From: an uncultured Acidobacteriia bacterium
GTDB lineage: Bacteria > Acidobacteriota > Terriglobia > Bryobacterales > Bryobacteraceae
Assembly: GCA_903875575.1 (NCBI GenBank)
Contig: CAIQWJ010000010.1
Coordinates: 1 to 64,000, forward strand
Direction: 5' to 3'
Length of the DNA: 64,000 nucleotides
Shown: piece by piece, positions 32,342 through 40,710 of the stretch
Layout: each line of letters begins with the position of its first letter
How positions within the stretch are numbered: position 1 is the stretch's first letter
Notes under the pieces: model-generated
Databases searched by the model: none
Told to the model about the DNA's origin: nothing
What the model saw: the letters and a program-made list of their open reading frames with translations, nothing else
Translations under genes and position numbers: made by a program

Positions 32342-34576
32342 CTATTGATAAATAAGGTACTTACTGCGGATCGCCAGGAACTCCGTCACCCCCGTATTTG
32401 CTGGCTGCGAGGCATCCTGCCCAGCCGAGAGTGCCTTCACGACTCCGGAACTGCCGATAAGTTTCCGATTCACCGTCCAGTCTATCTTCCCCGGATAGAG
32501 CTTTCCAAGCGCCCCAGCCAGTTCGATACCCAATCGCGTGGCAGAAAACGATTCGCGGTCTGTCAACTCCAGGCCAACCCCCTGTAATCTCTTTCCGCTA
32601 AGATTCGAAGATGTCGGCGTAAATTCCGCCGGACGAAACTTAATGCCGGGAATCCCTCTTGAAGTCAAATACTTAGCCAGTTCTGGTCCGTTGATCCAGT
32701 CCGCTCCGATTTGCTCGAATGGTGTATCCGTTCCGCGGCCAACCGAGTAATTTGCCGACGATTCCAGAAGGGCCAGGCCGGGATAGAGGATGGCTTCGTT
32801 CAAATTGCGGATATTGGGGGAAGGATTCACCCATGGCTGACCGGTTGCGTCAAACCACTGCGCTCGTTTCCAGCCGGTCATTTCCACAATGTGCAGGTCC
32901 GCGCCGAGTTTGAGTTCGCCGTTCTCAAGACGCGCCAATTCTCCGATGGTAAGTCCATGGCGCAACGGCAATGGAAAGGCCCCAATGAACGACAGTTGGT
33001 CCGGATCGAGCATAGGGCCTTCCACGTGGTTTCCCGTCAACGGATTGGGCCGATCCAGAACATAGAACCGGATTCCTGCTTTTGCAGCCTCCTGCATGGC
33101 ATAAAGCATCGTCGATTCGTAGGTGTAAAAACGAACACCAATATCCTGCATATCGAAGACCAGAGTATCGATACCCTTCAGCATTTCAGGCGTGGGTCTG
33201 GTGGTGGTTCCATAGAGGCTCCAGATGCGGAGGCCGGTTGCCGGATCGGTCGCGTTTGCAATACCCGGACGGTCTTCCACACCCGCAAATCCATGTTCCG
33301 GAGAAAACAGCGCGACCACCTCGACGCCCGCCTGCTTCATCAGATCGACATTGCGTCTGCCCTCCCGGTCCACGCCAGTCTGGTTCGTGATCAGGCCAAC
33401 CTTTTTGCCCTGAAACTCACGGAAATGGTCTCCCACAAGGACGTCGAGACCCGCGCGGGTTCCGTAACCCACTGATTTCGCCACGATGGTGGCGACCGCC
33501 CTGCGGAGCGGCGTGATCGCCGTGCGGGCATGCGGGTGCACGGAGTTCGCCAGCAGGATAACGTAGGTCTTAGAGGCGGGGTCGATCCAGAATGACGTTC
33601 CTGTAAAACCGGTGTGGCCAAAGGTTGTCCCCGCCGGGAAGAGGTTGCCCCGATTTCCGGAATAGCGGGAATCGACATCCCATCCGAGACCGCGGACATC
33701 CGCCATGCCGGGTGGCGATGCGGGGGTTGTGAAAAGCTGCACGGTGGAGGGCTTAAAGATGCCCTTGCCGCCATCAAGAATCATCTGGCAGAATTTCGCC
33801 AGATCGTCGGCCGTCGAAAAAACTCCGGCGTGACCGGCGACTCCGCCCATGAAACGCGCCGTGGGATCATGCACGACACCACGCAGAATTTCTCCATCTT
33901 TTTGCTGCTCGGTGGGTGCAATACGGGCCCGGACGCCGGCATTCGGCAGATAGCCGGTGTCCGTCATCCCCAGCGGCGTGAAAAGGATCTTCCGCACGTA
34001 TTCATTTTCCGGGAGGCCGCTCAGACGATGAATGATTTCGCCGAGCAGGATGAAATTGATATCGCTGTAAACGAATTTCGTTTTCGGCGGGCCGGTGGGC
34101 TTGTCGATCAGGGCGCGATGAATCCCTGTATCGTAACCGCTCCAGACCGGGTCGAGATCCAGATCGCCGCGAAAACCGGAATAGTGAGTCATCAGATCCC
34201 GGATCGTGATGGGGCTGCGGCCACCCTGAAACTCCGGCAGGTATTTCGTGACCAGGTCGTCAGGAGCGAAGCGGCCCTCGTCGTAGAGCGACATCATCGC
34301 GCTTGTAGTCGCGACGATCTTTGTCAGAGACGCGATATCGAAAACGGTATCGACCGTCATCGGCTCATGCGTGGGTGCCTGCGAGCGTTCGCCGTAGGCT
34401 TTGCGATAGACTACTTTGCCGTCGTGACCGATGAGCAGCACTGCTCCGGGGATTTTGTCTTCACGAATCGCCTGATTGATGGTGGAATCGAGTTCCGACA
34501 CACCGGGAAAACTCTGGGCGTTCGCGCTGACAGCGCTGAGAACAAGGATGGCGGCGAAAAGCCGGGCAAGCTTCAT
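32342..34576 (-). CDS. Secreted serine hydrolase (beta-lactamase/DD-peptidase fold) fused to a NamZ-type muramidase (DUF1343)
   Basis: 744 residues with a signal peptide (residues 1-20, SANAQ). Residues about 25-365 are a class C beta-lactamase-type serine hydrolase with SxxK S83-L-T-K86, a YSD variant at 170-172 and HTG at 321-323. Residues about 375-744 match DUF1343, the family of exo-beta-N-acetylmuramidase NamZ, with KVGLITNQTGVDREG, LFSPEHGF (about 423-430) and LVFDMQDIGVRFYTYESTM. Both parts act on peptidoglycan or its fragments, so the protein may process cell wall in the periplasm or outside. It follows a secreted vWA gene by 23 bp. Single-domain NamZ proteins are the usual form; a fusion with this order is known to me only vaguely. 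Confidence 0.88.
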   Translation of the reverse strand: MKLARLFAAILVLSAVSANAQSFPGVSELDSTINQAIREDKIPGAVLLIGHDGKVVYRKAYGERSQAPTHEPMTVDTVFDIASLTKIVATTSAMMSLYDEGRFAPDDLVTKYLPEFQGGRSPITIRDLMTHYSGFRGDLDLDPVWSGYDTGIHRALIDKPTGPPKTKFVYSDINFILLGEIIHRLSGLPENEYVRKILFTPLGMTDTGYLPNAGVRARIAPTEQQKDGEILRGVVHDPTARFMGGVAGHAGVFSTADDLAKFCQMILDGGKGIFKPSTVQLFTTPASPPGMADVRGLGWDVDSRYSGNRGNLFPAGTTFGHTGFTGTSFWIDPASKTYVILLANSVHPHARTAITPLRRAVATIVAKSVGYGTRAGLDVLVGDHFREFQGKKVGLITNQTGVDREGRRNVDLMKQAGVEVVALFSPEHGFAGVEDRPGIANATDPATGLRIWSLYGTTTRPTPEMLKGIDTLVFDMQDIGVRFYTYESTMLYAMQEAAKAGIRFYVLDRPNPLTGNHVEGPMLDPDQLSFIGAFPLPLRHGLTIGELARLENGELKLGADLHIVEMTGWKRAQWFDATGQPWVNPSPNIRNLNEAILYPGLALLESSANYSVGRGTDTPFEQIGADWINGPELAKYLTSRGIPGIKFRPAEFTPTSSNLSGKRLQGVGLELTDRESFSATRLGIELAGALGKLYPGKIDWTVNRKLIGSSGVVKALSAGQDASQPANTGVTEFLAIRSKYLIYQ

Positions 34577-34599
34577 TCGACTATTATGCCGGAGCCGCG

Positions 34600-35532
34600 C
34601 TATTCGGCGTAATAGGCCGTGCGGGAGCGAATGATCGCCGATGGATGTTTGGCACGGGCGGCGGGTGACAGGTCAACCTTCAGATGCCGCAGAGCCCCGG
34701 GTGCCGCATCAGGCTGTCGGAAATACAGGGAATATCGGGTTCTGCTGCGCTCCAGTGCCGCGCGAAGCGCAGTCTCGACATTCGGCGTTTGCTGCACCAC
34801 GCCGCCGGTCTGGTCAGCGATCCGGCGAACATCCTGTAACTTGAGACCCGCCAGCGACTGCGAAACCTTCTCATCCCACATCGGAGCGGAAGACACCACC
34901 AGGCCGTCCACTGCGGCGGATGCGGCCCATATCTCGTGCAACGCGGTGGCCTCGGTTGTGTCGGCGCGCGCGGCGTTATCGGTCAGCACCAGGATGACAT
35001 TCGGCGCTGCGGAGGCGGGGCCAAGGTATTTAGCGGCGTCCGCCAGTGCCCGGTAGATATCTGTTCCACCGCCGAGGGGTTTGCCAGAGAGTTTTGAGAC
35101 GCCCACGATAATTGCGCCCCGGTCTGCTGTTAACGGCACGCGAACCGTTGCTTTTTTGTCGAACGTGAGGAGAGCTACCTGGTCGTCCGGATGCAGGGCT
35201 GACATGGCGGCGAGACCGGTCTGCGCCAACTGACGGGCGGCCGGTTGCATGCTGCCACTCGCGTCGAGCAGCAAGGCCAGTCGAATAGAGCCGGATTCGG
35301 CGGCGAAGTCTGCGATCGGCTGGGGCTGGCCTTCATCGAGAATGACAAAGTCTTCCGCCTGAAGGCCGGCGAGTACGCGGCCATTCTCTTCCGCCAGGGT
35401 TTCGGCGCGAATCAGGGTCGTGCCGGAGCGAAATGTCTGGGCGGAGGCGGCGATGGAAATCGCGGTGGCGAAGAAGGCAATCAGGACGATCCTGGACTTC
35501 GACGCCGGGCTTTTATGCGGTTGACTATTCAT
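34600..35532 (-). CDS. Secreted VWFA-domain protein
   Basis: 310 residues from the ATG at 35532, which opens directly into a signal peptide (KSRIVLIAFFATAISIAASAQ); an upstream in-frame start would place the signal peptide internally. The mature protein has AGLQAEDFVILDEGQPQPIA of the VWFA-related family, DASGS in LLLDASGSMQPAARQ (intact metal site), GGGTDIYRALADA and NVILVLTDNAARAD. It ends with a short beta-strand region. It is cotranscribed with the downstream hydrolase-NamZ gene (23-bp gap). It lacks the WRTGYFAPTQ ending of the other vWA trio. Confidence 0.82.
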   Translation of the reverse strand: MNSQPHKSPASKSRIVLIAFFATAISIAASAQTFRSGTTLIRAETLAEENGRVLAGLQAEDFVILDEGQPQPIADFAAESGSIRLALLLDASGSMQPAARQLAQTGLAAMSALHPDDQVALLTFDKKATVRVPLTADRGAIIVGVSKLSGKPLGGGTDIYRALADAAKYLGPASAAPNVILVLTDNAARADTTEATALHEIWAASAAVDGLVVSSAPMWDEKVSQSLAGLKLQDVRRIADQTGGVVQQTPNVETALRAALERSRTRYSLYFRQPDAAPGALRHLKVDLSPAARAKHPSAIIRSRTAYYAE

Positions 35533-35631
35533 GGGAGAAATGTATAGGACCGGGGCGAGGTTGCATCTCGCCGCGCGGTCTGGTATAACTCCACGGTATA
35601 TTATTGACACGTTAATCGCTCGTCCCTGACT

Positions 35632-36285
35632 ATGGCAACCACTAAGAAGACTCCCGCGGCACCCTCCGCGAAGGCCGCTAAAGCGCAACCAGCCGCTCGT
35701 GCGGTGCCAACCAAACCGTTGGTGCCGGTGAAATCAGCTTCCGAACTGAAAGCCGCCGCGGCTCTGGAAGCGGCGGTGGCGCAGGGCAGAGCCGCGCTTC
35801 AGTTGCAGATGAAGCAGTGGGAACAGGCTGTGCAGCTGTTTACCCAGAAAAAATATAAAATGGCAGAGGTTCGCTTCGGAGAAGCCGCCAGCGGACCGGC
35901 CGCGCACATTGCCGACAAAGCCCGGTCATACGCGCAGATCTGCGCCCGCAAAACACAGGGGTCTGACGTCAATCTTCATACCGCCGATGACCACTTTAAC
36001 TATGGGGTTGAGCGGCTCAACGCCCGCGATATGGAAGTGGCCCGGAAGCACCTGGACCAGGCGCTGGCGCTGGAACCCGATGCCGAGCACATCCTGTTTA
36101 CCCTGGCATTGTGCTGCGGTCTCTCCGGTGATGGTATCGCTGCGTGTGAGAATCTGAAGCGTGCCATCGCGCTGGAGCCAAGAAACAGAATCCTCGCAAG
36201 GCAGGATCCGGAATTCATGGCGCTTGCGCAGCAATTGCCGGCGCTGCGCGGCGTTCTGGCGGCGGAGAATTCGGATAGCTACTAA
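35632..36285 (+). CDS. TPR-containing cytoplasmic protein with basic N-terminus
   Basis: 217 residues. The first 40 are Lys/Ala/Pro-rich (TKKTPAAPSAKAAKAQPAAR), then a helical domain (AALQLQMKQWEQAVQLFTQK) and two TPR-like repeats (about 115-180: HFNYGVERLNARDMEVARKH, LFTLALCCGLSGDGIAACEN). No signal peptide or membrane helix is visible. It diverges from the vWA gene and precedes yvcK by 36 bp. Probably a scaffold or adaptor; function unknown. Confidence 0.78.
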   Translation: MATTKKTPAAPSAKAAKAQPAARAVPTKPLVPVKSASELKAAAALEAAVAQGRAALQLQMKQWEQAVQLFTQKKYKMAEVRFGEAASGPAAHIADKARSYAQICARKTQGSDVNLHTADDHFNYGVERLNARDMEVARKHLDQALALEPDAEHILFTLALCCGLSGDGIAACENLKRAIALEPRNRILARQDPEFMALAQQLPALRGVLAAENSDSY

Positions 36286-36321
36286 GCACACGCCACGGAT
36301 CCGGGGCATTCAAAATCAGGT

Positions 36322-37386
36322 ATGAACAAGGCCTTGCGGGTGGTATCTATCGGAGGCGGCAATGGCCTTTCGGCATTGCTCACGGGCCTGAAACGCTATG
36401 CCCATCCCATAAGCGAAGGGGATTCCTGGCTGGACATTACTGCGATTGTCACTGTTACCGACGATGGCGGCAGTTCCGGCAGATTGCGCCGTGAGTTCGA
36501 CGTACTGCCGCCCGGCGATATTCGCAACTGCATGGTGGCGCTCGCGGAGGACGGGGCTTTTCTGTCCCGTTTGTTTCAGTACAGGTTTGATTCCGGCCGG
36601 GGCCTGAAGGGTCACAGTTTTGGCAATCTCTTTCTGACTGCCCTGACGCACATTACGGGCGATTTTCCCGATGCTGTGCGCCAGTCGGCGGAAGTGCTGA
36701 AGATAGCGGGGCGAATATTTCCTTCCACGTCCGCAAATGTTTCGTTATCCGCCGTGCTGGAAGATGGTCGGGTGGTGAAGGGCGAGACGCGAATAGGGCG
36801 CAGCAAGCGAAAGATTCAAACGGTGCGGCTGGAGCCGCGTGGCGCGAAGCCGCTGCCGGAAACTCTGGAAGCAATTGCCCATGCCGATCTCATCACTATT
36901 GGGCCCGGCTCCTTATTCACCAGCCTGATTCCGAATCTGTTGGTGAAAGGCATTCCTCAGGCGATTCGCGAATCGAAGGCGCTGAAAGTCTGCTTCGTCA
37001 ATCTGATGTCTCAGCCGGGAGAGACGACGGATTTCAGCGCAACGGATCATTTAGGCGCGCTGCTAAGGCACGGCGGGGCCGGACTGATCGATTGCGCCGT
37101 GGTGAACTCCTCCCGCGTCTCAACCACCGTGCGAAAGCGTTATGCGGCGGAGGAAGCCGCTCCTGTCGCTTACGACACGGAAGCGATTCGCTCCATGGGT
37201 ATTGAGGTGGTGGAGGCGGAACTGCTCGGCAAATGGACGGGCAGGGAGCGGCGCGGGAAGGCCCGGCATGATGCCGGCGCGATCGCCGCTGTAGCGCTGG
37301 CTCTGGCCGAACGCGGACATGCGCAGCGAACATGGGCGGCGCGGATTCGGCGCTCAGGAACGGGCATACGGCAGACTGGTAAGTGA
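36322..37386 (+). CDS. yvcK: YvcK/GlmR-type gluconeogenesis factor (UDP-GlcNAc-binding, CofD-like)
   Basis: 354 residues with the family N-terminus VVSIGGGNGLSALLTGLKRY, IVTVTDDGGSSGRLRREF, LPPGDIRNCMVAL, HSFGNLFLTALT and the ITIGPGSLFTSLIPNLLVKG motif. In Bacillus and actinobacteria such proteins bind UDP-GlcNAc and adjust amino-sugar synthesis (GlmS) and growth on gluconeogenic carbon. It lies 1 bp before glmU, the gene for the last UDP-GlcNAc enzymes, which makes a regulatory link between sensor and product very plausible here. The family assignment is secure; the regulatory target in this organism is inferred. Confidence 0.92.
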   Translation: MNKALRVVSIGGGNGLSALLTGLKRYAHPISEGDSWLDITAIVTVTDDGGSSGRLRREFDVLPPGDIRNCMVALAEDGAFLSRLFQYRFDSGRGLKGHSFGNLFLTALTHITGDFPDAVRQSAEVLKIAGRIFPSTSANVSLSAVLEDGRVVKGETRIGRSKRKIQTVRLEPRGAKPLPETLEAIAHADLITIGPGSLFTSLIPNLLVKGIPQAIRESKALKVCFVNLMSQPGETTDFSATDHLGALLRHGGAGLIDCAVVNSSRVSTTVRKRYAAEEAAPVAYDTEAIRSMGIEVVEAELLGKWTGRERRGKARHDAGAIAAVALALAERGHAQRTWAARIRRSGTGIRQTGK

Positions 37387-37387
37387 C

Positions 37388-38764
37388 ATGTCGAGTGACG
37401 TTACTGTTGTAATTCTTGCCGCGGGTCAGGGAACCCGCATGAAGTCCCGGATCGCCAAGGTTCTGCATCGCGCCGGGGGCCGGGCGCTGGTGGAACATGC
37501 CATTGTTGCCGCATTGGGGGTGGCTCCTCCGGAACGTATTTTCGTCGTGGTGGGACATCAGGCGGAAGCCGTGCGGGCCGTCGCGGAAGCGGCCGGAGTG
37601 CGCACCATCGAACAAAAAGAGCAATTGGGAACTGGCCACGCTGTTTTGTGTGGCGCTTCGGTCCTGGCTGATTTGGGCGGACGGATGGTGGTTACGGTCG
37701 GCGACTGCCCGCTGATTCGCGCTGAAACCCTGCAGGTGCTTGCAGAGCGCCAATATCAAAGCGCTGCCGCTGCGGTGGTGTTAACGGCCGACGTACCGGA
37801 TTCCACTGGCTATGGGCGCATCATCCGGGACCACAACGGCGCGGTAATGGCGATTATTGAGCAGAAGGCCGCCAGCGAAGCGCAGCGCAGGGTAAAGGAA
37901 ATCAACTCTGGTATTTACTGCTTTGACTCCGCTGAATTCTGGCGGCACATCCGCGGAATCCGGCCGGACAATCCCGCGAATGAGTACTACCTGACGGATA
38001 TGATCGGAATCCTGCATGCTGCAGGGTTGCGGGTGGCCGCGACCAAGATCGCCGACCCCGGCGAACTGCTGGGTATCAATGACCGCGTGCAACTCGCCGA
38101 GGCCGACTGCATCCTGCGCGACAGAAAGTCGCGGGAACTGATGCTGTCGGGCGTCACGATCGAAAAGCCCGAGACGGTGACGATCGATCTCGATGTGAAG
38201 GTCGGTATGGACACGATTATCGGCCCGTTCGCGCGGATTACGGGTAATACCGTAATCGGCGAAGACTGCCGCGTTGGTGCCTGCGCCATTCTGCATGACG
38301 CAGTGCTGGAGGATGGCGCGGAGGTGTTCGCGTTTTCGATGGTGTCGTCATCGAAGCTGGGGGCCAATGCGCATGCGGGTCCCTATGCCAGGCTGCGCAT
38401 GGGCGCGGAGATGGGCGAGAACGCACATGTGGGCAATTTCGTGGAGTTAAAGAATACGAAATTGGGCGCGGGCTCAAAATCAATGCATCTGGCTTATCTG
38501 GGCGATTCTCAAATCGGGCAGAAAGTGAATGTGGGAGCAGGGACGATTACCTGCAACTACGACGGGAAGAAGAAACATGCGACGGTGATCGGCGATGGCG
38601 TGTTTGTCGGGAGCAACTCGACACTCGTGGCGCCGCTTGGGATTGAAGACGGCGCGTATGTGGGGGCGGGGAGCGTGATTACGGAGGCTGTGCCCGAAGG
38701 CGCGCTGGCACTGGGGCGCGCGCGGCAGGTGGTGAAGACGGAGTGGAAGCGTAAGGGGGCGTAG
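37388..38764 (+). CDS. glmU: Bifunctional GlmU, glucosamine-1-P acetyltransferase / GlcNAc-1-P uridyltransferase
   Basis: 458 residues from the ATG at 37388, one base after the yvcK stop; an earlier in-frame start would extend into yvcK. The N-terminal uridyltransferase domain starts VVILAAGQGTRMKSRIAKVLH and contains GTGHAVL, VGDCPLI and EINSGIYCF. The C-terminal domain, from about residue 250, is a left-handed beta-helix acetyltransferase (GPFARITGNTVIGEDCRVGA, GNFVELKNTKLGAGSKSMHL, GAGTITCNYDGKKKHATVI). It makes UDP-GlcNAc from glucosamine-1-phosphate for peptidoglycan and surface polysaccharide. Length and domains are normal. Confidence 0.96.
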   Translation: MSSDVTVVILAAGQGTRMKSRIAKVLHRAGGRALVEHAIVAALGVAPPERIFVVVGHQAEAVRAVAEAAGVRTIEQKEQLGTGHAVLCGASVLADLGGRMVVTVGDCPLIRAETLQVLAERQYQSAAAAVVLTADVPDSTGYGRIIRDHNGAVMAIIEQKAASEAQRRVKEINSGIYCFDSAEFWRHIRGIRPDNPANEYYLTDMIGILHAAGLRVAATKIADPGELLGINDRVQLAEADCILRDRKSRELMLSGVTIEKPETVTIDLDVKVGMDTIIGPFARITGNTVIGEDCRVGACAILHDAVLEDGAEVFAFSMVSSSKLGANAHAGPYARLRMGAEMGENAHVGNFVELKNTKLGAGSKSMHLAYLGDSQIGQKVNVGAGTITCNYDGKKKHATVIGDGVFVGSNSTLVAPLGIEDGAYVGAGSVITEAVPEGALALGRARQVVKTEWKRKGA

Positions 38765-39008
38765 GGCGGACGTTGGGGTATTGTCTCTTCCGTGGGTAAG
38801 GCAGTTGGTGAGCCCCGACCGCAAGGGAAGGGTGTTCAGAATCAGCCCCTCCGCCGCTCGCCCGTTCGGCAGTAGTTTCTTCCAGACATCACAGGATTGC
38901 GGCCGCCAGTTGCCGGATTAGGTTCCATCGCGCGGCCTGCTGCGGAGCTTGCGCTTCGCGCCATCTCACGGAATCATGGTGACCGCTCCGGCGTCAAATT
39001 GACGGAGC
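38765..39008. other. Gap between convergent glmU and larB
   Basis: No gene, tRNA or strong terminator is visible. There are imperfect G/C-rich inverted repeats, for example around 38812-38840 (GAGCCCCGACCGCAAGGGAA) and 38929-38955. These resemble the decayed intergenic palindromes common in acidobacterial genomes, but I cannot verify this. Confidence 0.3.
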
Positions 39009-39755
39009 TCACAGCCGGTTGATCAGGCTCGCGACATACCCCGCGCCAAAGCCGTTGTCAATATTCACCACCGTCACATTGCTCGCGCAGCTGTTCAGCA
39101 TTCCGAGGAGTGCAGCCAGACCATTGAAACTGGCACCATACCCAACACTGGTCGGTACCGCAATCACGGGCGACGAAACCAACCCGCCAACCGCGCTCGG
39201 CAGCGCGCCTTCCATGCCGGCGCAGACGATCACCACCCGCGCGTCTTCCAGACGCTGCCGGTGATGGATCAGCCGGTGAATTCCGGCGATGCCGATATCG
39301 TGGATCGCGTCCACCTCATTGCCCATGACTTCGGCCGTGATCTGCGCTTCCTCGGCAACCGGGATGTCGCTTGTACCCGCGCATACCACCGCGATCTTGC
39401 CTTTGCCCTGCATGGTTCGGTTTCGCCAGAAGCGAATTGCGCCTGACATCGGGAAATGCTCACCATCCGGATATGCTTCCATGACGCGCTTCGCAGCTTC
39501 AGCGGTGGCACGTGTGATCAGAATGTTATCGGAGCGCTCCAGCAGCGCGCCCGCAATGGCGACAACCTGGTCTGGTGTCTTGCCCAGGCCAAAAATAACC
39601 TCCGGCATGCCGTGGCGGATCGCGCGGTGATGGTCCACCTTGGCGAAACCAAGATCTTCAAACGGCATGTGGCGGACGCGCGCAAGGGCGTCGTCAATGC
39701 CGGTGGCACCGGCGCGCACATCTTCGAGGAGGGCGCGGAGTTGATCTTCACTCAT
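39009..39755 (-). CDS. larB: LarB, pyridinium-3,5-biscarboxylic acid mononucleotide synthase (nickel-pincer cofactor)
   Basis: 248 residues. The AIR-carboxylase-like fold is seen in the C-terminal part ([59 protein letters not shown]) and the LarB-specific N-terminal domain in [20 protein letters not shown]. LarB carboxylates nicotinic acid adenine dinucleotide at the first step of the nickel-pincer cofactor used by lactate racemase and relatives. No larA, larC or larE lies in this window. It is divergent from the prenyltransferase gene, whose product is unrelated. Confidence 0.93.
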   Translation of the reverse strand: MSEDQLRALLEDVRAGATGIDDALARVRHMPFEDLGFAKVDHHRAIRHGMPEVIFGLGKTPDQVVAIAGALLERSDNILITRATAEAAKRVMEAYPDGEHFPMSGAIRFWRNRTMQGKGKIAVVCAGTSDIPVAEEAQITAEVMGNEVDAIHDIGIAGIHRLIHHRQRLEDARVVIVCAGMEGALPSAVGGLVSSPVIAVPTSVGYGASFNGLAALLGMLNSCASNVTVVNIDNGFGAGYVASLINRL

Positions 39756-39816
39756 CGTTTCTCAACATAGCAGGGAGAGCCACCCCGCCCTGCGATAAAC
39801 TGGAAGTTCCCGCCTT

Positions 39817-40701
39817 ATGTTCCTGAAACGCCTCAGAATGACGCTCGAGATGATCCGCTTCGAGCACTCCGTGTTTGCGCTGCCATTCGCGCTGACCGGC
39901 GCTCTGCTGGCGTTTCGGGAGAGTTCTTTCGCGGTGGAGCGCAAGGGCTGGATCGTGTTGTGGATCGTGGTTGCGATGGTGGGCGCACGTTCGGCAGCGA
40001 TGGCTTTCAACCGATTGGTGGATGCGGAAATTGACGCGCGCAATCCGCGTACGAAGTCGCGCCATATTCCGGCAGGGTTGCTGTCCCGGCCATTCTGCTG
40101 GGGTTTCACGGCTCTAACCAGTTTGATTTTCCTTTTTGCAGCATGGGAACTAAACGAGCTTTGCTTCCACCTGGCACCTTTGGCGCTGGGCGTTGTCTTC
40201 GCGTATTCGTTCACGAAACGCTTTACGCATCTGTCGCATCTGGTTCTCGGCTTCGCGCTGGGAATCGCGCCTGCTGCGGCGTGGATTGCCGTGCGAGGCT
40301 CACTTGATCCGCGTATTCTGTGGCTCACTGCAGCGGTCACCACCTGGACCGCCGGGTTTGACGTCATCTATTCCTGCCAGGATTTCGAATTCGACAGCGA
40401 GTCCGAATTATTCAGCGTGCCGAAGGTTTTCGGAATTGCCAATGCGCTCCTGATTGCAAAGCTGCTGCACGTCGCAATGATCTTTTCGCTCCTGCTGCTT
40501 GTGTATCAATTGCACCTTGGTGCTCTGTCACTGGTGGGCGTGGCTGCGGTCACAGGCCTGCTGGTTTATGAGCATGGCCTGGTCAAACCAACCGATCTCT
40601 CAAAGGTCAACGCTGCCTTTTTTACCATGAATGGCTGGGTCAGCGTGCTATTCTTCGTGTTTTGGGCCGCCGATATTTTTCTGATTCGCCAACCGCTGTA
40701 A
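39817..40701 (+). CDS. mqnP: UbiA-family prenyltransferase, likely MqnP of the futalosine menaquinone pathway
   Basis: 294 residues with about nine transmembrane helices. The first aspartate-rich motif is N65-x3-D69-x3-D73 (NRLVDAEIDARN), binding the diphosphate through Mg2+, and the second is DVIYSCQDFEFD. UbiA enzymes prenylate aromatic acids. The next gene is mqnE, 9 bp downstream, so the protein most likely attaches the prenyl chain in the menaquinone branch of the futalosine pathway (MqnP). A 4-hydroxybenzoate substrate (UbiA proper) is less likely in this context. Confidence 0.85.
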   Translation: MFLKRLRMTLEMIRFEHSVFALPFALTGALLAFRESSFAVERKGWIVLWIVVAMVGARSAAMAFNRLVDAEIDARNPRTKSRHIPAGLLSRPFCWGFTALTSLIFLFAAWELNELCFHLAPLALGVVFAYSFTKRFTHLSHLVLGFALGIAPAAAWIAVRGSLDPRILWLTAAVTTWTAGFDVIYSCQDFEFDSESELFSVPKVFGIANALLIAKLLHVAMIFSLLLLVYQLHLGALSLVGVAAVTGLLVYEHGLVKPTDLSKVNAAFFTMNGWVSVLFFVFWAADIFLIRQPL

Positions 40702-40710
40702 ATAAAAACT

